A DNA stretch of 64,000 nt from Actomonas aquatica (GCF_019679435.2 NZ_CP139781.1:5018001-5082000), one strand, 5' to 3'. Positions 32,279 through 42,965 are shown, counted from the first letter of the stretch. Numbers and translations are program-made. Notes: a model not told the origin generated them from the sequence alone.

Positions 32279-32312
32279 GAAATTGCAGCTCCGTTAACAT
32301 CCGCTTCAGACT

Positions 32313-34274
32313 ATGAATTCCTCTCAAACTCTCGGCCAGCGCGTGGGCTTTGGCTTCGCTGCGGTGGTTGTCCTCGGCCTGCTATCGGGTGGCTTTGCCA
32401 TCTACGAAGTCACGCGCGTGCGCGAGGCCGCGCACATGATGAGCGAGGAGTTTGTGCCGGAAGCCCGTCACGCCGCCCAATTGGAGGCGCAGCTCGGAGC
32501 GTTGCAGTTGGAGACTCAGCACTACCGACTGACCGCCGAGGAAGACCGTTTCAGTCGCATCTCCGCCCAGTTGCAAAGTGTGCGGGAGCAAGTGCAGGCC
32601 TTGCATAGCTTGGCCGAGGCACATCCGCATCTGGTTAAGCTGCGGTCGGAGGTCGGAGTGTTGGATGAGCAACTGGAGGCTTTTGAAACCCTGGCCAAAA
32701 GCCTCGCGGATGCCACGGCGACGCTTCAGGCCGGGCGAGCTTCGCTGGAACAGGCCGGGGCTAATTTTGATTTGGAAATGGATCACCTCCAAGCCGTGCA
32801 GTTTGAGCGTTTTGAAGCCGAAGCCGTGGGCAGCGATCTGGAGCATCTGCGTCAACGAGGCCTCAAAATGCATCTCGCCCAACAGGTGGCGAAGCAACTC
32901 GACCACCTGCAAATGCTCGCGGCGCAAGGCCAGCTGAAGCGCGATCCGGCGCTGATCCGGGCGGCCTCGACGACCTTTGATTCGCTATTTGAGCAACTCG
33001 CGGCTCTGCGGGCGGTCTTGGAGATTCCGGCCGATATCGCAGAGGTGGATCGTCTCACCGCGTCCGCTCGCGCCTATCGGGACAACTTGATCGTGGTGGC
33101 GGAGCAAAGCGAAGTGCTTAATGCCTTGGGCGTGACGGGCAGCACCCTCGGTCACGACCTGCAGATGGAGGCCGAAGCCCTCGCCCTCACCGGGATGGAT
33201 CGCACGGTCGAAGCGGCAGAAGAATCCACCGCGCGCCTCAATTTGACGGTGCGCGGAGTCGTGGCCAGTGCAGCGTTGTTGACCCTGCTGGGGATCGTCA
33301 TCTCGACGCGCGTGGTCAGCCGTCTGCGGTCGATCCTGCTCGATATTTCCAGTTCCCTGGCCGCGGGCGCCCAGCAGTTGGTGAGTGCCAGTGGCCAGAT
33401 ATCCACCGCCAGCAATCAGGTGGCCGATAGCGCCAGCCGCGGGGCGGCGGCGCTACAGCAGACAGGGGCTTCGATGGAGGAGCTGGCCAGTTTGGTGCGG
33501 CGCACGGCCGATGACGCGGGCGCGGCGATGTCGCTCGCGGGCGACGCGCGCCATGCCTCGGTGGCGAGTGGCCAGAAAGCCGAGCGTCTGAACGAGGCGA
33601 TGGGGCGGATCAAATCCTCCAGCGACGAGATTTCGAAGATCATCAAGACGATCGATGAGATCGCATTTCAGACCAATCTACTCGCGCTGAACGCTGCGGT
33701 GGAAGCGGCTCGTGCCGGTGAAGCCGGAGCTGGATTCTCGGTGGTGGCAGAGGAGGTGCGCGCGCTGGCCCATCGTGCCGCCAAAGCGGCCAAGGAGTCG
33801 GGCGAAAAGATCTCACATGCCGTGCGCAACAGCGGCGAAGCGGCCTCAGTGGCCGGAGAAGTGACCACCGATTTGGAATCGATCCGGCAACAGGTTGAAA
33901 AGGTCGACCGCCTCATCGCCTCGATCGCGACCGCGGCCGAAGAGCAAGCCCAGGGCGTCGACCAGATCAACCGGGCGATCGACGAGATCGACCAGGTGAC
34001 GCAAGGCAACGCTGCGGCGGCGGAGGAATCGGCTTCGGCCTCGACGGAGCTCAAAGCGGAAGCGGATGCGGTGCAGGGGTTGGTGAGCTTTTTGGAACAG
34101 GTTTCGGGAGTCAAAAAACGAGCTCCTCAACCTGCCTCGGTCTCCGCGGGGGCCCCACGATCCGGTGGTCACGGGAAGGCCGCCGGCACCGGCTGGTCTC
34201 CCTCGGCCGCGAGCGCGAACTCGGCCCTTGAGCCGGTCGGCTTGGGAGCGGGGGAAGCGGAGTTCTTCCGCTGA
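32313..34274 (+). CDS. Methyl-accepting chemotaxis protein
   Basis: This 653-residue receptor has an N-terminal transmembrane helix (10-33), a helical periplasmic-type sensor (~40-300), a second helix (~312-332), and a long cytoplasmic signalling domain. The hairpin tip [42 protein letters not shown] (~448-490) is the CheA/CheW contact region of all MCPs. A canonical HAMP domain is not obvious. The signal domain is followed by a Pro/Gly/Ser-rich tail. It opens a plus-strand signalling run. The ligand is unknown. Confidence 0.93.
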   Translation: MNSSQTLGQRVGFGFAAVVVLGLLSGGFAIYEVTRVREAAHMMSEEFVPEARHAAQLEAQLGALQLETQHYRLTAEEDRFSRISAQLQSVREQVQALHSLAEAHPHLVKLRSEVGVLDEQLEAFETLAKSLADATATLQAGRASLEQAGANFDLEMDHLQAVQFERFEAEAVGSDLEHLRQRGLKMHLAQQVAKQLDHLQMLAAQGQLKRDPALIRAASTTFDSLFEQLAALRAVLEIPADIAEVDRLTASARAYRDNLIVVAEQSEVLNALGVTGSTLGHDLQMEAEALALTGMDRTVEAAEESTARLNLTVRGVVASAALLTLLGIVISTRVVSRLRSILLDISSSLAAGAQQLVSASGQISTASNQVADSASRGAAALQQTGASMEELASLVRRTADDAGAAMSLAGDARHASVASGQKAERLNEAMGRIKSSSDEISKIIKTIDEIAFQTNLLALNAAVEAARAGEAGAGFSVVAEEVRALAHRAAKAAKESGEKISHAVRNSGEAASVAGEVTTDLESIRQQVEKVDRLIASIATAAEEQAQGVDQINRAIDEIDQVTQGNAAAAEESASASTELKAEADAVQGLVSFLEQVSGVKKRAPQPASVSAGAPRSGGHGKAAGTGWSPSAASANSALEPVGLGAGEAEFFR

Positions 34275-34336
34275 TCCTCACCGCAGCGCTTGGCCGCCCC
34301 ACCTCAATTTTCTGGCCCTTATTTCCGACCCGACCC

Positions 34337-35755
34337 ATGACTCCACCTCCCGCCTCCGCCTCCGCCGCCCCCCAACCCTCACCGGCACCGTCCGCCACGC
34401 CGATTCGTGCGGCGGAAAACGCTGCGCTCATCGCGGCGATCGACCGCGTGCAGGCGCTCATCCAGTTCGACCTGAGCGGCCAGATCCAGCACGCCAACCA
34501 GCACTTCCTCGATGCGGTGGGCTACACCTTATCGGAAGTGGTGGGTCAGCATCATCGCATCTTCTGCGAGGCAGATTACGCCGACTCGGCGGAGTATCGG
34601 GAGTTTTGGGCCGAGCTGCGCCGGGGCAGCAACCACTCCGGAGTGTATCAGCGTCGGCGCAAGGACGGGCAGGAGGTGTGGCTGCAGGCGTCCTACAACC
34701 CCGTCTTTGATGGCAACGGCAAGGTGGAATCGGTCATCAAATTTGCCACCGACATCACCCAACGCCGCCGCGCCGAGTTGGAGGCCGCCGGCAAGATCGC
34801 GGCGATCGATCGGTCGCAGGCCGTGATCGAGTTTCGCACCAACGGCGAGGTGCTCACCGCCAACCGCAATTTCCTCGATCTGATGGGCTACACCTTGGAC
34901 GAGGTGCGCGGCCAGCATCACCGGATTTTCTGTCCGCCCGACTACGTCGCGACTCGCGACTACGCCAAGTTTTGGGGCACCCTGGCGCGAGGTGAATTTC
35001 ATCGCGGTCGTTTCCTGCGCATCGGCAAGTTTGGCCAGCGCGTGTGGATCCAGGCGACCTACAACCCCATTCTCAACCCGGCGGGCCAGGTCGAGAAGGT
35101 GGTGAAGTTTGCCACCGATGTGACCGACCAGGTCGAGCGTGAGGAGGAGATCGAGCGCCGGGCGCAGGAAATCCGGGGCACCATGCAGAAACTCTGTGCG
35201 GCGACCGTCACCATCGCCGACAACGCCGGCCACTCGAACCAACTGGCCAATGCCACCCAACAAAACGCGCGGCGCGGCAACCAGGCTCTCGAGAAACTCG
35301 GCGTATCCATGGATGAGATACAAAAGGCCTCCACCGGCATTCGCGAGATCGTGGCGGTGATCGCCGAGATCGCCGGGCAGACCAATCTCCTGGCCTTCAA
35401 TGCGGCCATCGAAGCGGCGCGCGCGAGTGAGTCGGGCGCCGGCTTTTCGGTCGTGGCGGATGAAGTGCGTCGTCTGGCCGAAAAATCGGCCGAGGCCACC
35501 CGCCGCATCGAAGCGCTCAGCCGCGAGGCGGTGGCCCGGGTCAACGAAGGTGGAGTCGTTTCGTCGGAGGCGGTGGAGTCGTTCCGCGCGATCAGTGAAG
35601 GCGTGGATGATACCAACGAATCGATTCAACAGATCGAATCGTGCACCGACGAACAGACCACGCTGGCCCGCCATGTGGCGGAGCTGGTGGACCGCCTGCT
35701 GCAGGGGGCGCATAAAAGCGAAAACGCTCCGGTGGAGCTGGGACGTTGCGCCTGA
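34337..35755 (+). CDS. PAS-PAS-MCP soluble chemoreceptor (BdlA/Aer-like)
   Basis: This 472-residue protein has no transmembrane helix. A Pro/Ala-rich start is followed by two similar PAS domains (about 30-145 and 150-270), each with the [34 protein letters not shown] pattern. Next comes an MCP signalling domain with [41 protein letters not shown] near 340-380. Tandem PAS-MCP proteins of this kind sense redox or energy state and are known for biofilm dispersal (BdlA). The second domain is shorter than in membrane MCPs. It lies 62 bp downstream of the membrane MCP. Confidence 0.92.
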   Translation: MTPPPASASAAPQPSPAPSATPIRAAENAALIAAIDRVQALIQFDLSGQIQHANQHFLDAVGYTLSEVVGQHHRIFCEADYADSAEYREFWAELRRGSNHSGVYQRRRKDGQEVWLQASYNPVFDGNGKVESVIKFATDITQRRRAELEAAGKIAAIDRSQAVIEFRTNGEVLTANRNFLDLMGYTLDEVRGQHHRIFCPPDYVATRDYAKFWGTLARGEFHRGRFLRIGKFGQRVWIQATYNPILNPAGQVEKVVKFATDVTDQVEREEEIERRAQEIRGTMQKLCAATVTIADNAGHSNQLANATQQNARRGNQALEKLGVSMDEIQKASTGIREIVAVIAEIAGQTNLLAFNAAIEAARASESGAGFSVVADEVRRLAEKSAEATRRIEALSREAVARVNEGGVVSSEAVESFRAISEGVDDTNESIQQIESCTDEQTTLARHVAELVDRLLQGAHKSENAPVELGRCA

Positions 35756-35787
35756 GCTCGGCGAAGTCCGTGACCCCTTCGCGAATC

Positions 35788-37290
35788 ATGACGACGACGG
35801 AGACCGCCAGCGGCTCGAGGCGGGTATTGGGGCTGGTGCGGGTCGGGCGGGTGCGCTTGGCGGTGCCAGCCGCCACGCTGGCCGAGGTGGTGCGTGGTCC
35901 CCTGGAGGTGAGCGCGCTGCCGCAGGCCCCGCGCCGCGTGCTCGGCACCATCGGTTGGCATGGGCGACCGGTGCCGTTGGTGGATCTGGCGGATTTGGTG
36001 CGAGGTGAGAGCGAACCGGCGGAGGCACCGCGACTCGATCTGGCGATGGTCGTGCGCCACGGGGAGGGTTTTTTTGCGGTGCCCATCGATGAAGCGCTCG
36101 GCGTCGTGCGGGCCCGGGCCGATGAGGTGATGCCATTCGATGACGGCGGGGCGGATGCGCTGTTTCGGGAACTGTTTCAACCGCGGGCGGGGGGCGCGCC
36201 GGCGGCGATTGTGGATTGGACGGTGATTTCCGCGCGGCAGTCCATGCGGCGTCTGCTGGCAGTCGCCACAAGCGGGAGTGACGCTGCCGATACGCTGCGC
36301 GCGGACGCCGAGGCGGCGCGGCCGCATGTGCTGGTGCGCCTGTGGAACCGCGTGTTGGCGATCGACGCGCAACGCGTGCGGCGGGTGCAGCGCCGCCCGC
36401 AGCGGTTTGATTCCGAAGTGCGGCTCGGTCGCGTGGAAGGGTTTTTGCGCATGGGCGCGTTGCAGGTGCCGGTGCTCGATCTGGGCCGTTGCTTGGGTTG
36501 GCAGGAGCCGGTCGAGGCCGCTCCGCGGCAGGACCTGATTGTGGTCGGCGATACCAGCCGTCAGGTGGCGGTGACGGTGCAGGATGTGATCGCGATTGAG
36601 GGCATCCGGGAGGGCGATGTGGAGCCCGCCGATGAGGTGGGCGAGCAGGCGCGTGCGCACGTGCGGGGCGTCTGGCAAAGCCCCAGCCAAGGGCCGGTCT
36701 GGGTGGTGGGCGCAGCGAGTTTGGAGGCAATGGGTTTGGCCGCGGAGACCGCCGAGGGCGCGTTGCATGGAGGCGCGGGCGCGGAGGGAGAGGTCGATGG
36801 GCTGGCGTGGGGGAACCGGTCGGCGGACCTGTTTCTGGTGGTGCGACTCGGGGCCTCGCATGTGGCGTTGGCTGCGTCGGAGGTGGCGGCGGTGGAAGCG
36901 GTGCCGTCGAACTGGTCGCGGGCGAATGACGATCCGTTGTTCGGTGGGTTGATGGAACTGCGTGGTCGGGCGGTGAAGATTTATGATTTGGCGGCAGCTT
37001 TGGCGTTGCCGGCGGCGGAGACCGGGGCGGAGGCGGAGTGTCGAGTGGTGGTGCTCATGCGCGGGGAGGACGGAGACTGCGGCTGGTTGGTATCGTCGAT
37101 GGATCTGCTGGTGCGGCAGGCGCCGCGAGCGTTGCCGGCCCGGGGCGTGAAGGGGCAGGGGTTGGCGGCGGCGTTTACCGCTTCGGTGCGAGCGGAGGGC
37201 AGCGGGTGGACCAAGGAAGTGTGTGTGCTGGACCTGCCGGGTCTGATGGCGGCGGTGGGGGCGGTGTCGGGTGCTGCAGCGGCGGCTTGA
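35788..37290 (+). CDS. CheW-like protein with three coupling domains
   Basis: This 500-residue protein consists of about three CheW-like domains in a row, near residues 10-150, 185-330 and 355-495. Landmarks are the repeated RVG-x-x-LAV-AxxxxEVVRG-type and LGTIGWHGRPVPLVDLADL blocks, the second copy GRVEGFLRMGALQVPVLDLGRCL, and the third LMELRGRAVKIYDLAAALAL. CheW couples chemoreceptors to CheA. Such triple proteins are uncommon. ATG at 35788 follows the receptor gene by 32 bp; a TTG overlapping the receptor stop is possible but less likely. There is no cheA in the window, so its kinase partner is elsewhere. Confidence 0.82.
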   Translation: MTTTETASGSRRVLGLVRVGRVRLAVPAATLAEVVRGPLEVSALPQAPRRVLGTIGWHGRPVPLVDLADLVRGESEPAEAPRLDLAMVVRHGEGFFAVPIDEALGVVRARADEVMPFDDGGADALFRELFQPRAGGAPAAIVDWTVISARQSMRRLLAVATSGSDAADTLRADAEAARPHVLVRLWNRVLAIDAQRVRRVQRRPQRFDSEVRLGRVEGFLRMGALQVPVLDLGRCLGWQEPVEAAPRQDLIVVGDTSRQVAVTVQDVIAIEGIREGDVEPADEVGEQARAHVRGVWQSPSQGPVWVVGAASLEAMGLAAETAEGALHGGAGAEGEVDGLAWGNRSADLFLVVRLGASHVALAASEVAAVEAVPSNWSRANDDPLFGGLMELRGRAVKIYDLAAALALPAAETGAEAECRVVVLMRGEDGDCGWLVSSMDLLVRQAPRALPARGVKGQGLAAAFTASVRAEGSGWTKEVCVLDLPGLMAAVGAVSGAAAAA

Positions 37291-37372
37291 GGGCGTGCAA
37301 AAGTCCTCGCCACCGTGCGAGCACTCGCGTTGAGGTTGCGCGCGCCGAGCGACGTTTCCCTTCCCCGAACCG

Positions 37373-38053
37373 ATGAGCCTTTCTTCCCAGCACTCCACCG
37401 GCCGCGTTGCGGTCGCCGTCGTCGAGGACGATCCGCATTTTCGGCTGTTCCTGGAATCGATGTTGGAGGCGAGTCCGCGTCACCGCTTGGTAGCGACGGC
37501 GGGATCGGCGGTGGAGGCCCTGGCGTGGGATCCGGCGGTGGTGACGCCGCATGTGCTGTTGGTCGATGTCGGGTTGCCGGATCGCTCCGGCGCGGAGTTG
37601 GTGGGGGAGCTGTTGGCGCGGCACGAGCAAGCGCTCGGGCTCATGCTCACGGCGGAGACGGATGCGGCGGTGGTGCTGCAGGCGGTGCAGAGCGGGGCCA
37701 ATGGTTATGTGCTCAAGGGCGGGCGCGAGGAGGACCTTTTGGCGGCGATCGATGATGCTTTGGCAGGTGGGGCGCCGATGTCGCCGGGCATTGCGCGCAA
37801 GGTGTTGGGGTTGATGCGGGGAGGGCCGACGAGGAAGCCGGAGGATGCGCGTTTGGCGATCCTGACGGACCGGGAGCGGGACATTCTGGAGCGGGTGGCG
37901 GAAGGCGCGGTCGATAAGGAAATCGGCGATGCGTTGGGGCTGTCGCGGTCGACGGTGAAGAACGCGTTGTTGGTGATTTACCAGAAGTGGCGGGTGCGTT
38001 CGCGCACGGAGGCGGCGGTCGTGTTTACCCGCCTGCGCGAGGGGAACTCATGA
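37373..38053 (+). CDS. NarL/LuxR-family response regulator
   Basis: This 226-residue protein has a receiver domain (VVEDDPHFRLFLESML at 16-31, LLVDVGLPDRSG with phospho-acceptor Asp near 64, conserved Lys in GYVLKGG) and a C-terminal helix-turn-helix of LuxR type (LTDRERDILERVAEGAVDKEIGDALGLSRSTVKNALL near 160-200). It activates or represses genes in response to phosphorylation. The kinase gene overlaps its stop by four bases, so the two form a pair. A paralogue without the Asp is at 49473. Confidence 0.93.
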   Translation: MSLSSQHSTGRVAVAVVEDDPHFRLFLESMLEASPRHRLVATAGSAVEALAWDPAVVTPHVLLVDVGLPDRSGAELVGELLARHEQALGLMLTAETDAAVVLQAVQSGANGYVLKGGREEDLLAAIDDALAGGAPMSPGIARKVLGLMRGGPTRKPEDARLAILTDRERDILERVAEGAVDKEIGDALGLSRSTVKNALLVIYQKWRVRSRTEAAVVFTRLREGNS

Positions 38054-39441
38054 TCACGTCACCCGCCTCGGCCTCGGAAACGTCACCTTGGCGCCGCCGC
38101 GCGAAGTGGCGGCTGCAGTTCGCGGAAGCGTCGGTCGAAAAACGGTTTCGGCACGAGTGGCTGCACGACAGCGTGATTCGCTCGCGCGTCATGATCGTGG
38201 TGGCGATCTTCGCCACGCTGGGCATGGGATTGGTCGATGCGCGGGTCAACGTGGGGGTGCAGCCCGAGTTTGTGTGGATGTCGCTTTGGCAACGGGTTCT
38301 GGTGGTGGCTCCGGCTTGGCTGGTGATGTGGATCCTGCCGAGTTGGCACCGATTTGAGCGCACGGCGTGGTGGATCTATCCCTTGGGCACGGCGTGGGTG
38401 ATCTTCTCACTCGGACTGATTCCCTGGGAGTTTCAGCGCCTGAACCCTGGGATGAATATGGTGCCGCAGGTCATGATCAATTCGCTGGGGGTGGCGACCG
38501 TATCGGTGTTCACGTTGCCATTGAGTTTCCGCGCGGCGCTGTTGATGCAGGTGCTGGGATTCGGTGGGATCGTGTTCCTGCTCGCCCGCACCTTGTGGGG
38601 CGACCGGCTCGGCGACCTGATCACCCTCTCCGGCGGTCTGGGCGGATTCCTATTGGTGCTCTCGGCCTTTGCCTGGACGCGTGAATCCCGACTGCGACGG
38701 GAATACGCCCAGCGTGAGGAGCTCGCTTTGCTGAACCGTGAACTGGCCCGCCTGAATGCGGAAAAAAACGAGTTTATGGCGGCGGCGGCGCACGATCTGC
38801 GCGCGCCGCTGGCCTCGGTGCGCGGACTGGCGTCGCAGATGCGTTTGGGACGCATGGAGGATCCGGACCGACGCGGGCGAGCATTGAGCGCGATCGATGA
38901 CCTGAGCGGGCGCATGTTGGAAGTGGTGAACAACTATCTCGGCGAGCACGCGCTGGAATCGGGCACCCTGCCGGTGCGGCTGGAGATGATCGACCTGCGC
39001 AAAGTGATCAACGAAGCGGCGGGGCGTCATGGACCGGCGGCGGCGGCCAAGGAGCAGCAAGTGCTCGCGCCGGCCGGGGAGGCGGTGTGGGCGCGGGCCG
39101 ACGCCTCGTTGCTGGGGCAGGTGTTGGATAATTTCCTGAGCAACGCGCTGAAGTTCAGTCCACGCGGTGCGACGGTGCGTTTGGCGCTGGGGCTGGCGAC
39201 CGCGACCGAGCGCGTGCGTATTGAGGTGATCGATACGGGGCCGGGCGTGAACGAAGCCGACCGGGGCAAGTTGTTCAGGAAATACAGTGGCTCCGGTGCG
39301 CGACCGACCGGCGGCGAAAGCAGCCACGGGATTGGCTTGGCGGTGACCAAACGGGTGGCCGAAGCCATGGGCGGCGAAGTCGGCTGCGACTCCGCGCCCG
39401 GAGCAGGGGCGACCTTCTGGATCTCGCTCCCGGTGCGGTGA
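38050..39441 (+). CDS. Membrane sensor histidine kinase
   Basis: This 463-residue kinase has about six hydrophobic helices (~45-225), then a HisKA dimerisation helix with AAAAHDLRAPLASVRGLASQM near 250-275 (His in HDLRAP) and an ATPase domain with LDNFLSNALKFSPRG, DTGPGVNEAD and SSHGIGLAVTKRVAEAMGG near 365-445. Start at ATG 38050 overlaps the regulator's stop (ATGA), so the pair is translationally coupled. The extended N-terminal frame before it is not used by the family. Confidence 0.92.
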   Translation: MITSPASASETSPWRRRAKWRLQFAEASVEKRFRHEWLHDSVIRSRVMIVVAIFATLGMGLVDARVNVGVQPEFVWMSLWQRVLVVAPAWLVMWILPSWHRFERTAWWIYPLGTAWVIFSLGLIPWEFQRLNPGMNMVPQVMINSLGVATVSVFTLPLSFRAALLMQVLGFGGIVFLLARTLWGDRLGDLITLSGGLGGFLLVLSAFAWTRESRLRREYAQREELALLNRELARLNAEKNEFMAAAAHDLRAPLASVRGLASQMRLGRMEDPDRRGRALSAIDDLSGRMLEVVNNYLGEHALESGTLPVRLEMIDLRKVINEAAGRHGPAAAAKEQQVLAPAGEAVWARADASLLGQVLDNFLSNALKFSPRGATVRLALGLATATERVRIEVIDTGPGVNEADRGKLFRKYSGSGARPTGGESSHGIGLAVTKRVAEAMGGEVGCDSAPGAGATFWISLPVR

Positions 39442-39528
39442 TAACGCGGCGGGGGAGAGAGGCTATTTAGGGCCGGGGTGATCCGGGGGCGGACCGCAAG
39501 GATATAAGATTGACCCCTTTTGCTGGGG

Positions 39529-40920
39529 TTAGGCGCGTTTTTTGGTGTGGGCGATGAAGCCGTAGGCGGCGATCACGACAAAACAGATGGCGGGCAGGAA
39601 GAAGGAGATGCGCACCGACTCCAGGGCTTGGCCGAACAACGTGAGCCCGTCGCCGTCGATCAAGCCACCCTGCAGGCGCGGCATGAACGCACCGCCGACG
39701 ATGGCGAAGATCAGGCCGGCCGATCCGAGTTTGGCGTGGTTGGGACTCAGGCCGTCCAGGGCAATGCCGTAGATCGTGGGGAACATGAGGGACATGCAGC
39801 CGGATACGCCGATGAGGCAGTAGAGGCCGGCCATGCCCTGGACAAAGATCGCCCCGAGCGTGAGCAACAGGCCGCCGACCGAGAGCAGGCCGAGCAGGAG
39901 TCCCGGTCGCAGGTATTTGAGGATGAAGGTGCAGATGAAGCGGCTGCTGAGAAACAGCACCATGGCGATGATGTTGTAGTTCTGCGCCTGCGCCGCCGTG
40001 AGGCCGATCAGGGTCATGCCGTAGTGGATGATAAACGTCCAACACATGATCTGCGCGCCGACGTAGAAGGTCTGCGCCACAACGCCCCCGAGGTAGTGAA
40101 AGTTGGCCAGCCGACGAAACAGCTCCCCGAGGCGGATGGGGCACTCTTCCTGGCCGGTATCGGGCATCCGGGAAAAGGCGAAGAGCAGCAACACGCCGAG
40201 CACCACGAGCGCGATCGAAACGTAGGGAATCATCACGACGCCCAGATCATGTTTCACCATGGCGAGGTGAGCCTCCGGCTCCGCGGCCGCAAAGGTTTCG
40301 AGCGATTGGGTCAACAGGCCGTCGACGTCGCTGGGCAACATCTCGGCGTATTCGGGATGCGCCGCGACTTCCGCGTCGCGAAACTGACCGACCTGCAGGC
40401 TCGGGAGGATGAACATACTCGCCAACACCATGCCGGACAGTGAGCCGATGGGATTGAAGGCTTGGGCCAGATTGAGGCGCTGCGTGGCGGTCTCCGGCGG
40501 GCCGAGCGAGAGGATATAGGGATTCGCGCTCGTTTCGAGGAAGGCCAGGCCGAAGGTCAGGACGTAGAAGCCGACGAGGAAGATGTTAAAATTCATCGCC
40601 GTGCTCGCGGGGATCGTGAGCAACGCGCCGGCGGCGTAGAGGCCGAGTCCGATCAGAATGCCCCACTTGTAGGACAGCTTGCGGATGACCAGCGCCGCCG
40701 GAATCGCCATCGTGGCATAGCCACCGTAGAACGCCCACTGCACGAGGCTGCTTTGCGCGTTGCTGATCAGGAAGATTTCCCGAAAGGCGCGCACCAAGGG
40801 ATTGGTGACGTCATTGGCAAATCCCCACAACGCGAAGAGCGTGGTGACCAGGACGAAGGGATAGATGTAATGCGGCGGAACGACGCGCGGACGCGTCTCG
40901 GGCGTTTGGGTTGGGGGCAT
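39529..40920 (-). CDS. fucP: FucP-type sugar/H+ MFS symporter
   Basis: This 463-residue permease has 12 hydrophobic helices and the FHS family features: LFALWGFANDVTNPLV in helix 1 (the conserved Asn/Asp region of FucP), FYGGYATMAIPAALVIRKLSYKWGI, ETSANPYILSLGPPETATQRLNLAQAFNPIGS in the central region. E. coli FucP imports L-fucose with protons. Substrate could be another deoxy sugar or glucose/galactose, as relatives vary, but the downstream FucU, fuconolactonase and dehydrogenase genes favour L-fucose. It is last in the minus-strand block. Confidence 0.88.
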   Translation of the reverse strand: MPPTQTPETRPRVVPPHYIYPFVLVTTLFALWGFANDVTNPLVRAFREIFLISNAQSSLVQWAFYGGYATMAIPAALVIRKLSYKWGILIGLGLYAAGALLTIPASTAMNFNIFLVGFYVLTFGLAFLETSANPYILSLGPPETATQRLNLAQAFNPIGSLSGMVLASMFILPSLQVGQFRDAEVAAHPEYAEMLPSDVDGLLTQSLETFAAAEPEAHLAMVKHDLGVVMIPYVSIALVVLGVLLLFAFSRMPDTGQEECPIRLGELFRRLANFHYLGGVVAQTFYVGAQIMCWTFIIHYGMTLIGLTAAQAQNYNIIAMVLFLSSRFICTFILKYLRPGLLLGLLSVGGLLLTLGAIFVQGMAGLYCLIGVSGCMSLMFPTIYGIALDGLSPNHAKLGSAGLIFAIVGGAFMPRLQGGLIDGDGLTLFGQALESVRISFFLPAICFVVIAAYGFIAHTKKRA

Positions 40921-40944
40921 GGGGATGGGGTGGGGCGGGTGAAA

Positions 40945-41976
40945 TCAGGCGGGGACCTCGATCATGGCTTTGAGCACACCACTTTCGGGTTTGGTCCAGT
41001 CGGCGAAGAGGGAGGGCACCGCGCTGAGTTCGGCACGGTGAGTGATCCAGGGCTTGGTGTCGACTCGGCCGGCTTCGATGAGGCCGATGATGCGGCCGAA
41101 GTCCTCGGGCCGGGCGTTGCGACTGGCGAGCAAGGTCAGCTCGCGGCGATGGAAGTTGGGATCATCAAAGGTCACTTCACCGGGGAAGAGGCCCACAAAA
41201 ACGATCCGCCCGCCCGGCGCCGGATAGGTGAACGCGTTCATCATCGAGCGCGAGTTGCCAGTGGCGTCGAACACCGCCGTGGGCAGGTCGCCTTCGGTCA
41301 AGGCCCGCAGTTGATCGGCGACATCGCCGGTGCGGGCGTCGATCAAATCCGCCGCGGGCAACCCGAGACGCTCGCGGCAGAAGGCGAGTCGTGTGTCATT
41401 GATATCGATCACCAGCACGCGGGCGCCGGCGGCCAACGCAAACTGGATGACGGACAAACCGATCGGACCGGCGCCCAGCACGGCAACCGTTTCGCCGGCG
41501 GCGAGTTCGGCCCGGTCGACCGCATGCGCGCCGATGCCGAGCGTCTCCACCAGTGCGAGCTGCTCGTAGCTGAGTTCGCTGGAGCGGTGCAGCTTCGCGG
41601 CGGGCACCACGATGAACTCGCGTTGGCCGCCATCCACGTGCACGCCGAGCACGCTGAGCGAAGCGCAGCAGTTGGGTTTGCCCCGGCGGCAGGCGATGCA
41701 GTGTCCACAATTTAGATACGGTTCGACGGCGCAACGGTCACCCACCGCGACCTGAGTGACTTCGTCGCCCACGGCGATCACCTCCACGCCCAACTCGTGG
41801 CCGAGGATGCGCGGGTAGGAGAAAAAGGGCTGCTTGCCGTTGAAGGCGTGAATGTCGGTGCCGCACACGCCGATGCGGTGCACCCGCACGAGGGCCTCGG
41901 TGGGACCGGGCGCGGTGGGCGGCGTGGTGGTGGTGAGCTCGAGCGAGCCGGGGTTTTGCAGAACCAAAGTCTTCAT
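40945..41976 (-). CDS. Zinc-dependent alcohol dehydrogenase (likely sugar-acid/deoxysugar route)
   Basis: This 343-residue protein is an MDR-family Zn dehydrogenase. The zinc ligands appear in RIGVCGTDIHAFNG and ILGHELGVEVIAVG, with structural-zinc cysteines in CGHCIACRRGKPNCC. The coenzyme site is AVLGAGPIGLSVIQFAL near 170-187. Family members that oxidise 2-keto-3-deoxy-L-fuconate or related polyols act in oxidative fucose degradation. Substrate is inferred from context. It lies 15 bp from the aldo/keto reductase and 24 bp from fucP. Confidence 0.82.
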   Translation of the reverse strand: MKTLVLQNPGSLELTTTTPPTAPGPTEALVRVHRIGVCGTDIHAFNGKQPFFSYPRILGHELGVEVIAVGDEVTQVAVGDRCAVEPYLNCGHCIACRRGKPNCCASLSVLGVHVDGGQREFIVVPAAKLHRSSELSYEQLALVETLGIGAHAVDRAELAAGETVAVLGAGPIGLSVIQFALAAGARVLVIDINDTRLAFCRERLGLPAADLIDARTGDVADQLRALTEGDLPTAVFDATGNSRSMMNAFTYPAPGGRIVFVGLFPGEVTFDDPNFHRRELTLLASRNARPEDFGRIIGLIEAGRVDTKPWITHRAELSAVPSLFADWTKPESGVLKAMIEVPA

Positions 41977-41991
41977 GGTGCGGGGGGGGAA

Positions 41992-42945
41992 TCAGCCGAT
42001 CAATTCGTCGCGGTTCTCGGGGCGCCCGCGGGTGAAGTTGTGATTGTGGATCGGGCGCAGCAGCTCGAGGACGCGGGCGATGGCGGCGAAGTCGATCGGC
42101 TCCTCGATGCAATCCAGGTTGCGCGCCATGTTGATCGGGTTGGCGGTGCCCACCAGCGTGGTCGCAATGCCCGGGTGACTGGTGGCGTATTGCACGGCGA
42201 GTTTCACGATGTCCCAGCCCTCGGCCTGGCAGAACGCGACCACCTCGCGGGCGACCTCCACCATGCGCGCGGGCGCCGGGTGCCAGGCGGGGACCCCACG
42301 CTCGGTCAACAGGCCCATGCCGGTGGGCGAGGCGTTGATCACGCCCACGCCCTTTTGCTGCAGGTAGGGCAACAGGTCGCCGAGGGAGGTGTCGTTGAGC
42401 TCGTAGCGGCAAAAGGAGAGCACCGTATCCACCACGCCAGGACCGACGCGATCGAGCACGGCGGTGAACACCTTGAGCGGCAGACCGGTGATGCCGATGT
42501 GACCGATGCGGCCGGCCTCGCGGAGTCGCACCAGCGTCGGCAGCGTCTCGTCGACGATCTGATCGATGTCGGCGAACTCGATGTCGTGGCACTGCAGCAG
42601 GTCGATGTAGTCGACGCCCAGACGGGCGCAGCTCTCGTCCAGCGAACGGGTTACGCGGGCGGCGGAGAAATCGAATTCCCCCTCGCCGTATTGGCCGACC
42701 TTGGTGGCGAGGATGTAGCGATCGCGCGCCACGCCCTGCAGCGCGCGTCCCAACACCGTCTCCGCCCGGGTCGCGCCGTAGTAGGGCGAGACATCGATGA
42801 AGTTGACCCCGCGATCGAGCGCGACGTGGACCGCGCGGATGCCCTCCGCGTCGTCGGTGGTGCGAAACACGCCGCCGAGCGAGGAGGCGCCGAAGCTGAG
42901 GATGGAAACGTTCAGGCCGGTGCGGCCAAGAGCACGGTATTGCAT
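41992..42945 (-). CDS. Aldo/keto reductase, L-fucose dehydrogenase-like
   Basis: This 317-residue protein is a TIM-barrel aldo/keto reductase: GRTGLNVSILSFGASSLGG at the start, FIDVSPYYGATRAETVLGRAL with the catalytic Asp/Tyr (Tyr near 55), KVGQYGEGEFDFSAARV and a C-terminal cofactor region TTLVGTANPINMARNL. The L-fucose/D-arabinose (D-threo-aldose 1-) dehydrogenase members share this length and style. It would oxidise L-fucose to L-fucono-lactone. It sits between the mutarotase and Zn dehydrogenase genes in one tight operon. Confidence 0.82.
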   Translation of the reverse strand: MQYRALGRTGLNVSILSFGASSLGGVFRTTDDAEGIRAVHVALDRGVNFIDVSPYYGATRAETVLGRALQGVARDRYILATKVGQYGEGEFDFSAARVTRSLDESCARLGVDYIDLLQCHDIEFADIDQIVDETLPTLVRLREAGRIGHIGITGLPLKVFTAVLDRVGPGVVDTVLSFCRYELNDTSLGDLLPYLQQKGVGVINASPTGMGLLTERGVPAWHPAPARMVEVAREVVAFCQAEGWDIVKLAVQYATSHPGIATTLVGTANPINMARNLDCIEEPIDFAAIARVLELLRPIHNHNFTRGRPENRDELIG

Positions 42946-42965
42946 GAGTGGATACGCCGGTGGGA

